Origin: Mermis nigrescens
Lineage: Eukaryota; Nematoda; Enoplea; Mermithida; Mermithidae
Length of the DNA: 64,000 nucleotides
NCBI GenBank assembly: GCA_036768485.1
Contig: JAVLUZ010000142.1
Span: forward strand, 2,789,848 to 2,853,847
Direction: 5' to 3'
A program made the position numbers and the translations under genes. Position 1 is the stretch's first letter, and each line of letters starts with the position of its first letter. The notes under the pieces are model-generated. The model searched no databases. It was not told where the DNA came from and saw only the letters and a program-made list of their open reading frames with translations. This document shows, one piece after another, positions 37,401 to 49,400 of the stretch.

Positions 37401-40400
37401 GTACGAACGTACGTGCATAAACTTATGAAAAACACAGAGAGGTCCAAGAATTTTGTGTCTTACGTCTAAACCCGTAAAGAATGTTATGCAAAAGAACGAG
37501 ATTTTCTAGCATTCACTCGCGAATTCTTGTACAGAGAAAAAGAAAACGTCGAAAAATTTAATCTATTTAAAGATAGCGTGCAGGTGCGGAGAACAATACA
37601 TAAAATTCAGGAGGCACTAGCTGGCCTTCTGACTTTGGAGCTAGGGATGAAAAATTCTAAAGTCAAATGGCTCAGCGGCTATTTACATGTATAGTCAGGG
37701 AAAAATAATGAGTGTTTTTGAGCTTTTAAAAAGCGAGAATTAACGCACATGAAAAACATCTTAGAAATTTAGCTCGATTTGAATTGTATTGAATAATGCG
37801 CTAAAAAATCTATCGAAGCGGTCTTGCAGATGAGCTTCTAGAATTTACACTCATTCTTTCGAGGTTACCATTGTAACTTTAAGCTCCTCTTAGTTTACAA
37901 CTCTCGCTTAGCAAGCTCATTTTTCAAGAAAATGCTTACTCGTACTACCAAAGTTTTCGAGGGACTAGTCCCCCTTGTCGCCACGAACTGCGCCGCTGAT
38001 AAAATCATAGATCCGCGCCTGCAAAGCGCCGGAGTAACAAATTCACCATTTCTCACTCAGGCGTAGGTTTCTGGGCCAGCGGGCGGATTTAGGGAGGGGC
38101 GGGGGCGGCCGCCCCTCATTTGGCCCAAAATAGTGCTGCGCAAAATTAAGCATAAGCATTTTGAACGATTATTAGCGATTTTCGGGTTAAAACGGCTAAT
38201 TTTTCCGCCCATGATCGGGAGTTCCCGCCCCCTTAAGGGTAACGCCCCCCCCCCCCTTCCCTTAGGAAAATCCTAGATCCGCCACTGTTTCTAGATCACA
38301 AGCACTTGAGAAAGGTTCCGATATTTTGCCTCAAAAGACTTAGTTTCAAAGTGTATTAAATCTGTTAGAAAATCTTTTCATTACACCCAAGGAATTTTTA
38401 ATTTTTTGGTCCAGGGAAACTTGCCCAGAAACATAATTTCTGTTTGTTTCTTCGGAAAAATGCGGAGAAGGGTCGGCGCCTCTGCTCCGGAATACGGGTC
38501 ATATAATAATATCAAATAATTAAAGGGTTTCATCAGAAAATTATACAAGGGAATATTGTTTTGTCTCACTTAGAAAGTAAACGACCAATTTACGGTCGAT
38601 TTCGAACACTTTAGAAGGATTTTCTGCATGCCTTTTGCACTGGTCGATCTGAAGATTCAAAAATTTCAGCCTTTTCGGGCCAAAATGGCTTCAAAAAATG
38701 GGTATAAATACTACAATAACGTTAAAACGAAGTTATTGTACAGTTTCTGGCCAATTTAAAGCCAATTATAATGGAAATTTTCAGTCCGGCTCTGCAAACG
38801 GCCGGCCGCCATAACGGCCGTCATACGTCACCAAAGCGGCCGGCGCTCAAAACTGCTGGCGATTCAAAACGGCGTCGTCAGACTGGCGGCGCCAAGCTGT
38901 CCTAGACCTTAGTGTCTTGCAGATAAATATGGCTTAGTTCAACAATCAGATGACTCGTTTCTTCGCGTTGCCTCCATGTTGAAACCTGATAATGAATCTT
39001 TAGTGATGCACGAGCATTCACTTCCTTTCGTTGGCACTAATGATTCATTTCATTTTGCAGGTCGTTATTCGGACATAATATTGGAAACATTGGAAGCACA
39101 TTTCAGCAAAGAGTACTGCTTAGGACTGAAAAATTTCGTGCAGGCTATAAACGAAAAAATGGCTGCCCAGAACGTTAACTTGCCCATTTTTCAGCTTGAT
39201 TCGTCTATCTTTGCTACTATAGCTGATGCCCTGTCTAAAAATGCATCGCCACGAATGGTCAGACAATTTTTGCAAATTTTGTTAGGTGCGTTTCTATATT
39301 ATTTAATCAAATTCAAAGGATTTCAACGGCTAATCGTTGATGAATACATTCTTATTTATATTACTATTGATAATATGTTTATATTAAAAATGAGGCAGTG
39401 TAATAAATATAATTATACTAATAATAATACCATGAATAGAAGCAATCATAGTAACATAATCACATACTAATAATAATGATGATGATAATAAAAAACAATA
39501 ATAATAACTTTAATAACAATATTATTACCGTTAATACAAAATTAATAACGACGATGATGACGATAATAAAAATCATAATAGGACAGTTAAATTAATAGTG
39601 ATAGTGATAATACTAATAGCTTCAATAATAATAGTGTTAATTATATTAATAATTAGGATAATAATGATTAGTAAGAATGAAAATAATAATAATTTAAACT
39701 ATTATAATAATTGTAATAATAGTAATAATAGTAGCAATATTAATAGTAGTGATAATAAGAAAAATAGTAATAATATTATTTGAAATAAAAAATAAAAATA
39801 AAAATAAATGACCTATATAATAATCATCACAATAAGATAGAAATGAACGAAATTCCGCCTCACATTTTGAGTCTTATTATTTATTTGTTGTGAATTTTGT
39901 CTTACAATCATCATTATCCTTATTACACTTAATATCATAGGTACTTGGGTACCCCTAACAAATGAGCTCTCCTACAGCTATAATGAGACACATATAGGAG
40001 GTGCGTTTTTTAAAAGGAAAATAATAAAAATTTACTACCGGTATTTTTGTTTTTCTTTACACTCAATACTGACTGTGTAAAGAGCGTGTAAAGTTTGGCG
40101 TAACGTAATAACGATATAGCAAGTTTGGACGCTTCTTTTCCAAGGCTGTAGACAACTCGGCATAAATGACTCACACAATTTAATGGCATTGATTCGTAGA
40201 GGAAGGAATGCTACAGATGGCACTTCTTTGTTTTTTGAATTTCGCATTAGTTCTCGAGTGAAAGCGTAAAGAGTGTGAAAATCTGGGGGTGAAAAAACAC
40301 ATTTTTGTCGAGTTTTCGACTTGTTTATGTCTGTCATCAACTCCAGGTGCGAGTCCCAAGAAATTTTTTCCAATAGAAATGTAATGCGACTTAAGGGGTA

Positions 40401-43400
40401 CTTTCTGCTTACTAACGAATTTTTGTACACTCTATACGGACTTATATCTTGGGGTTTAAACTTTACACTCTGATGGATGTTGTAAAAAAACAGGTTTTGT
40501 CTGAGATTTCTCCGCCAACTTCTCCGGTTATAAGTCGGGATAAATTGAATAAAATGAAAACTTAAGTAGGTTGCAAGGGCTATACGTCGCAGCAAACCGC
40601 ATTAAAAAACTCGGTATTGATTTACTTAAGGAAGTGCAACGTTCGAAATCAGGGGTGTAAGATGAGGCAAAAAACGCATTTTCTTCCCTTTTTTGATTAG
40701 TCGGTATCTCAAATATGTTGCGGGGCAAAAATTTTCCACACCACAAACGTACTACGATTTAAAGGCTAAAAATCGGCCTAAACCGAATTTCTTTCACACT
40801 CAATGGAAGTTAGATTCAGATTTTTAAAGTTTACAATGTGGTGGATGGTGGAAAAATACGTTTTGTCCTTTTTTTGTTCGTCACTTTCTCTGTTTAGAAG
40901 TCGGGTTAGGTCTACTATAAAAGAATAAAGTACTTTCTAAGGGGACACGTAACAGCAAATGCCGTTTATTAGCATCAATATTTAGCTTTTATCGGGAGGT
41001 GTAAAGTCAAAAATTGGGTGTATTAAACGTGTTTCTGTCTTGTTGTTTTCTGCTAACTTCTCCGGTTATGAGTCTGGACATGATCTCAAGTCTGAAAATG
41101 TACTAGGAATCAAACGTGATACGCCAGTTGGGCGCGTTTGTCTACACTCAAGAGTGGTGTGAAGCCGTTTACGTCTTAAATTTATTTGTCTTCAGGCTAT
41201 TGTGGAGACTTAATTTTTTCATAAATGTTGATCATAATATCAGAGTAATATCAGAATCACGAATCCGACTAAATCTCCTTTAAACTCTGTGGTTGTGTTA
41301 AGTTTACACTGCAAAATAACTATAGTTCTAATGCTTTGCGAGCTTTATTTTTTAAAATGTTTTACGTAACGTCAGAATTACGAATCATGACTGTTAGTTT
41401 TCTCTACGCCTTGTAGTTGTGTGAAGTTTTTACTATTTATCTATTGTTAATGTGTAGTTTACACTACAAATTTATTTTACTTACAGAGCGTTGCAAAACG
41501 TGAATTTTTAAAGAATATGTTTCCTTTTTTATATTTTCTTTACACCCAGTAGTTGTGTAAAGTTAACACTGAAATTTAACTTCAGTTTCAGAGCGTTGCA
41601 GAAGCTTAATTTTTTAAAAAATGTTCCATGTCACGGCAGGATCACGAATTTGAGTGTAAGTCTTCTTAACACCCGATAGTTGCGTAAACTTTATGCTAAA
41701 AACTTTTTCACTGTTTAAATAAGGGAAGGCCTTGTTCAGAAAAAGATAATGCTGATGTTCAGAACAATATTGTTTTCCGCGTTCTTTGATTGCTGTCATG
41801 ATTGTTTCATGTTATCCAGTGATCGACCGGGTGACCGGGCTCGGCTGGTCAGGGCAGGCCCGGGCCCATGCCCGGCTGAATGAAGTCCCGAGCCCGGACC
41901 AACTTCAAAACAAGGTTTTTAAACTTTTAGAAATTAATGTGCTCGAATGGAACCATCACGTTAGCAACATTAGTCTCTGGAAATGGATTAAAAGTGCTAG
42001 TGCGAAGCATTTTGGGCCTTTCTGTCTCATCTGATCACCGTAATATCCTCCTTAGCTCTATACCTCGAGTTCATCTTTAATTTTTTATCAGTGTTTCTGT
42101 GTTTTTATGCGTCATTTCACCGTGAATATCTGCAGTGCAGGCCAGCTAAGAGTCTGATATGCATTCTTAAATGTAAATACTGTGCAGCATGAATAGTGAT
42201 CGATCGTTGCAGCATATGTAGCGGGTGGTGGCACTGCAAAGGTTTATAACCAAAAACTTTCCATCCAGTCGCGGAATCGCAGTAGGAATCAGAAATTTAA
42301 GATTTTTCATAATTCGTTAAGATTTCTTTCACACACAATTACAAACTGAAATTATTTTAGGATACCTATTACTCGATTTTGCAGCTAGCCATATTCTCAC
42401 GTTTCTTGCCCCTAAACATAAATTGCAAGTTCTTTACAGAACTGTGCTGCACAGGCGTCAGTGGATCTATAATTTGTTAGAATATTAAGCCGAAATTAAG
42501 GGATGCAGCAGGAATCAGCTGATTTAACGAGTGCTTAATATTTATCTTGCCTTTTTATGATAATGTAACATGAAACAGCGCTTGAAAATTTGGAAGGTCC
42601 AAGCAAAGAACGCTAGAATCACTAAAATTAAGCTGCTAGATCCTTTTTAATCATGCACACGGAATAAAATAAATGACTTTGCTGAAAAAATGAATCGGCG
42701 CAATTTTTATATAATTACACAAAATGAATTTAATTATTCTTTAAGCTGCAGTCAAGGTCATGAATGGTAAAAAATGGTCAGAATCCCAAGCATCGATCGA
42801 TCACTTAGCGTATAGCTAATCTGAATTTAATTTTAAGAATGTATACTTAAATGGCGAACTCTTCTATGAGAAAAGCTAAGCTAAATTTTATTTTAGAAAT
42901 ACATGCGTAAATGGCAAACTCTTATAATAAAGCGTTATCTTATCATTCTGATAATATCTTGTTGTCATAACCTATCTTGAATCTTTAACTCTTAAAATTT
43001 TGTATGTATATTTGTCTTACTATATCTGCCTAAACTTAGTACATATATTATTTATTGACAAATATATAATCGTCAGACTTTAATAAATACCTATATTAGG
43101 TATATATCTATACACGTATATCCTTAAGCATGTAAGCCCGGGCCCGGTTTTTTCTAGCCCGGTCGATCACTGATGTTATCGTATGTGTTTACTCACTGTT
43201 TTACTGTGATCATGCTAATTAAAAGTAGGGTACTAGCAAAGAAAAATGCTCGGTGGAGCAAAAAAGACGAATATACTTGGGTTTATAGATTATCAAGGAT
43301 GTAAAAGGAGGGGACCATACATGTACAGCATGGGAATTCTAGGGGGTCAGGCCCTTTAAGTTTTAAAAGCGATAGGTACACGTCAAAACACGGTTTTTTG

Positions 43401-46400
43401 ACGTTTCAGACAATGCTCGCTCTTCGTAGAACACAAAAACGTACAAGAAATCGCAAAAAATAAAAAAATTGAGTACATATATTGAACAAAATATAGTCAA
43501 AGAATGTGCATATGACGCGAAGCGCCGAAAATTTGAGATTTCTGAGCCAAAAATGAGCTAAAAACGCCTAAAAAGGCACACTTTTTTCAACTTTAATCAA
43601 CTTTTACAAAAAATCGACAATTTTGGGGAGGGTGGTGGGGGTCGCAGCCATTTTGCGGGGGTCAGTTGTCATTCTCTGGGGGAGGGGTTCGAAACCTCCT
43701 CCAAACCCCCCAGAATACGTCTGGAGGAGACTAGGAAAAAGCTATCTGTGTATATGCCTAAAGTCGCCAAATCTGTTAATATCAAACTTTCTCTAAGCAA
43801 CGCAAAGAATCTAAGTATATTCTGTGGCCTCTGAAAGAATGTAACCTTCTTTGAATAATTTCCGATGATTCACATAAGAGTGTATAAACATAATCTAAAA
43901 TGTATACTTTTTATAAATTGCTTGCAAGTCGCAACGCTGACTTGCTTCGTATCGTGATTTATAGATATCTAAATGAAATTGTATTTAAAGGTGTTTTATT
44001 TTGTTATCATGTGCATTATGCAAGCATACCTGGCGTCAATTGGTTAGTGCACACAGCCGTTGCGGGCATGCAAGTGTGTTTGACCACATACAGTCTGTTT
44101 CACTTAAGCTTATGCGTTTTTCCTACTGCTTTAAACCAACGATTTCTTTGATTGTCTTGAATGCACCGATGTTTGCTATTTCTTTCAATTGTCTTACAAA
44201 GTCGCTCCTACTCTACTCCATCTACTTTCCCATAGCTATTGCATAGCCAGCTCGCTGCTTTTTCAATCGTTTTTGGTTCAATAATTTATTTCAATCTGCA
44301 GGCCGCAGAATATACTTCCCTTTTTTGCGTTGCTTAGAGAAAGTCTGATTTTTAACGGATTTCGTGACATAAGGCATATACACAAGTAGCTTTTTCCTAG
44401 CCCCCTCCTTTTACATCCGTGATAATCCTTAATCCCAAATATATTCGTCTTTTTCTTCCATTGGAGCATTTTCTTTGCTAGTTGTAATCGTAATTAAAGT
44501 ATTTATTTTATGGTTACTTATCATTCTTGTTATAGTGCTATGCTTATTAATAAAGCTAATCATCTTTCGAAAAATATTAATCTTATGCATCGGTAAATAC
44601 TCAGAGATTAGCATGAAGAATAATTAGCTAATGGACTAAACAATGAGGTATTCTAATGATATTATTCAGTATGCAATTATTTGATAGTAATCGATAAAAG
44701 CATGAAAAACAGCAAGATTTACGATTCCTTTTCGGTTTAGACATACAGTCTTTATATATGCGATGATATGTATTTCGCGACTTTTTCTTTAAAATCATCA
44801 AGGCTTACATTTCGATGCTTCAATGGTTAGGAACCCGAAAAACGAGCTGGATACATTTAATCTGTGGCTGAGTGGTGAAATTTCGCACTCTAATGGATCT
44901 GGGCCTTTGCCCTTTACGCGAAACGATCTGACGGATAAGAGTTTGGCTCGCATGTATGATAAGATGGCTTATCTAACAATATCCGACTTTGTGATAAATT
45001 CGTTCTTCTATCGCATGCATGAACAGGTAAGGGCTTACATTAGTAACTATTAAGACCTATTATTTTTTCGCACTCCGGACGTTATGGACCTGGAAAAATG
45101 TGTTTAGATTAGGAAGTTATCGAAGTACAGAGTGGCACTCGAATAATAATTCCATTCATTTTTGGCCCTAATTCTGTTTTTATGTCCCTATGAGATTTTC
45201 CTTTTCTTCTTCAACAAGTTTCATTCAACCCTTCGACCCTGCATTCATATCTGGTTTGGACTCCTAAGACCTGCCAGATTCTATGACATTGGCCAGCCTC
45301 AAGTATTATTTATGATATTTGATCTTCTTTTGTAATCCTTGGTGCTCAGCATGACCGATCCTGAGGGTCAACGGAATAACTCCGTTGATCTAAAATGACC
45401 TTGAAATTAATAAAAGTGTTAAAATAGCATAAAAACTATGGCTGAATACGATCCTGGAGGGGCACACCGCCAGTTCTGACCGGAGCGACTCGAGTAAACA
45501 AATTAGTAACCCGAGCGCTCACTTGAGTAAACAAAAGTGCGCGATCAATTACGCTGGGCTGACCTCGTCGGTCGACCAATTATGCGTCTCGTACTTACAG
45601 TAATGCACCCGACTAGGGGAGCATTTTTTAACACAATTTTCTTACAGAGCGAAAATCAAATTTTTTAATTTAATTTTTCGAGCTCATCGTGAAAAATGGA
45701 GCAAGAAAATATATAATATTACAACATTTCATTCACTCTGAAAAAGTTGACTTATTTTAAATTTTTAGGGCTTTTGACATTAATTTTGTCCATAAAAGTT
45801 GAATATTTCAAAATAATACTAAGCCAACAGCGTCAACATGAAAAACTACCACGATTTGTCAACGAACATTATATATAGAAGCACACGCATCGCAAAAATC
45901 CTTGAACAATCGCTCCTATGCGGATCAAGACAGACTGTTGGAGAGGATATAATCTGGACGGGCTGAACTATGCTCACGATACTGTGAACCATTCGATCAG
46001 TTTCATCAATCCGGCGGACAATTCGACCCGTACGCAGAACATCGAATCTCAATGGTCTAAGGCTAAACGGGACCTAAGACGAAGGGTTGGACGAATGAAT
46101 ACGGCGACTTATGAAGGGTTTCTGGTCGAATAATTCTAGCGCAGCAAGTTTGATTCGATGGAGCGATTGTTCAACGATTTTTGCGATGCGTGTGCTTCTA
46201 TGTATATATAATGTTCGTTGACAAATCGTGATAGTATTTCATGTTGACGCTGTTGGCTTAGTATTATTTTGAAACATTCAACTTTTATGGACAAAATAAA
46301 TGTCAAGTGCTCTCAAAATTTAAAATACGTCAACTTTTTCCAGAGTGAATGAAATGTTGTAATATTATATATTTTCTTGCTCCATTTTTCACGATGAGCT

Positions 46401-49400
46401 CGAAAAACTGAACTATAAAATTTGATTTTCGCTCTATGAAAAAATGTGTTTAAAAAATGCTCCCCTAGTCGGGCGCATTACTGTTAGTACCAGGCGCATA
46501 ATTGGTTGACCGACGAGGTCAGTCCAGCATAATTAATTGCGCACTTCTGTTTACTTAAGTGAGCGCTCGGGTCGCTAATTTGTTTGCTCGAGTCGCTCCG
46601 GTCAGAACTGGCGGCGTGCCCCCCAGGATCGGATTCAGCCAAAACTATCTCTAATCGAAAGTTTTTAGTCGATTTAAAGCACTTTGGTAAAAAAGTTTTC
46701 ATCTTCTTTCGTTTAAGCTTCAATTTTGCCTTATTTGTTGACTGTTTGTCAATGTCAAACGTTTTTATAAGAAAGTTGTGATTTTTTTGTTATTCACCTC
46801 AATTTCGCCTTGTTTTCGTCTAGAAACATTTTGCTTTTGTCTTTCTGACATATAGACCTCAAACCCACTTGACGGGCATGCCTGGTCTAGATCCTATTGA
46901 AGCTCTACGTGCATATCTATAGTCTGTTTCACATAAGTTTGGGCATAAATTTAAAGGATTGTTTCGAAAGTAAGCCGACGGATTACGACAATTATATATC
47001 AAATCAATGCTATAATCGCAATCTGTTAGCTTATTGTCGGACGTATGAGTCTGTTTCACATAAGTTTGGGCATAAATTTTTAAAACTATGTCCGACAGTA
47101 AGCTGACAGATTGCGATTATAGCATTGATTCGATATATATAATTATCGTAATCCGTCGGCTTACTTTCGAAAAATTCCTAAAATTTATGCCCAAACTTAT
47201 GTGAAACAGACTAGTTTTTAAAATTTATGCCCAAACTTGTGTGAAGCAGACTATAGTGCTAGCTGTCCAGGTAGGTACTTTCAAATAGAGCTTGAAAGAT
47301 TTCCATAAAATCCTTATCCTTGCGTCGCAAATCATATTTTAAATATTATGAAATAATCACAAATTATGCATCAAAGCAAGAATTTTACCTGTCTCAAATA
47401 AGCTGACCTGCCGGTCAAACTGCGAAATTAGGTTAATTACGATATCTCATCCGATTCATCGTTTGCGTCTTCAGAAATATCGAAGCTATTGACTATCAAT
47501 AATAGTCTGTTTAACACAACTTCGGTCATAAATTTTAAAACTGCCTTCGATGATTAGCTGACAGATTGCGATTATGGCATCGATCTGTTATATGATTATC
47601 GTAACCCTCGGCATATTGTCGATGAAAACTCCTAAAATTTATGCACGAAATTATGTGAAACAGACTGTAGGTATGCATGCCCGTGTACTGGATTTTATTT
47701 CATGAGGTCGAAAATTTCAAGGTCAAATGTCTCGAGAACCCTCAGGAGACAGGCGAAAATAAGGAGGTTTTCAAGGGTATCTCAGCGTGCTGTATACGAT
47801 GTTGAATAAATTTTTTGTAATTTCAGAAAATTTTTACTTTATTCCATATTGATATACAATAAATTTCTCGTTTAAACTATCTGCACAACTGGTTTGTCGT
47901 CATTCGATCGACGAATAATTTCTTAGCTTTTGTCTTTGTGTTTAGCTTTTGTGCTTTGCAAAGAAAAACAAAAAAGAAAATAAAGAATTCAATGCGAAGC
48001 GTCGGAAAAAATTTAGGATGTTCTATATCTAGCTCAAATTTGAGCAATTTTGAGCGAGTTAAAAGACGGAAAATGTAGACAAACAATAAATCCGGCGCGA
48101 AGCGCCATAAATAATTTCATTTTCTCCATTTCATAACTTAAAATTGAGTTGATTTGCGTAGCTAGAAGGTACAAACTTTACTTGTTTTCTAAGTCAAATT
48201 TGAGCGATTTTGAGTGGCTTAGAATTACACATAAACAATAAAACTATAGCTCAATAGTACGCTGAAAACCTGTTTTGAGACGCACTTAGGCAATTTTCCA
48301 TTTTTCCTTCAATGGACCTTTGTGAGGAAAAAACATTTTTTTATTTCGGGGGGGAGTTGGGTAACTTCCCCGCTCCCCCCGAATACGGGTCAAGTGTATG
48401 CACCTATAATGATCTTTAGTGATTGCTGAAACGTACATACGAAAACGGAAAGCAATGACTGAAGATTTGGGTGAAGATTTCATTCTAAAGGTAGAGCAAA
48501 TTATCATTTGATCGACCTTGAGAAACATTAGAATGATCATGATCTCTTCGTTGCGGCCGGCCACTAGGAGACATCTTTTTGCTCATTGTGCAATTATAAT
48601 AACGATAAACGATGAAAGAGCTAGTATCAGAAAATTTGTTTCATATTTGCAACAGACGCTCAGCTTATTATAAACATGTCAGGGGCAAGGGCGTACGCGT
48701 TGTATGTGCGTACATTCCAATACTTTGTTTTTTCAAGTCGTTGCTCTGAGTTTATCAGAATTTCAGGCTTTATAGAGCAACAAGCGATAATCCAAATGCG
48801 TGCTTAACGAAATTGTTTATTGGTTCATCAATTGCTTTTATTCAGCTCGATTTCGACGTCAAAGTGAATCGCAAAGAAAGCCCGAAGTTGGCACCACTTT
48901 TGAGGTTCAGTTGCAAGGATAGCGAAATTTGCATCAGTTTTTTATTTCCTGAATTAGCCGATTTATATTACGATCATTCATCTGAAATTGTATTTTCAAG
49001 AACTGAAAATGCACCGAAACTTATTATTAAACCTGGCATTTTCGCCTTGCAATGGGAATGCGTCGTTACGTTAAATGCAATATGGCGATCAAAGCCAAAA
49101 GTTGTTTTAAAAGTCAAGATGACTAGTGAAGCGGAACTCAGGTTTCTGATCACTTTATATCAAATTTTATTTGCTGGTTATTTACACGACCGGCGAACGA
49201 CTGTGCATATGTCTGCCTTAAATTCTTAAAACGTACTCTAATCCGCTAAAATTCGCGCAAAACGTCGGTAAATCTTGAAAATGATAACTAAAATTAAGAT
49301 TGCTGTTCCATTCTTTAACTTATAGATTTATCAGTAGGTATATAAACCTATTACGAATCGGCGCGAAGCCCTGATAAATTTCTAGAATACACGCTAAAAA

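Larger units (their letters stand above)
39931..44481 (+). mobile_element. Repeat family X, copy 3, split by two insertions
   Basis: Head at ATCATAGGTACTTGGG and GGAGGTGCGTTTTTTAAAAGG, repetitive body, and tail module from 43233 ending CTTTGCTAG at 44481. Interrupted by a hAT element (41817-43172) and a MITE (43316-43723); without them about 2.8 kb. Confidence 0.62.

Noticed and set aside
38931..39060. Upstream extension of exon 3 from an acceptor at 38930
   Set aside because: The frame is open and in phase, but including it would double the cysteine spacing known for BPI/LBP, and the acceptor at 39060 is stronger.
40035..40595. 186-codon frame on the - strand
   Set aside because: Lies within the repetitive family-X body; the other X copies do not keep it open.
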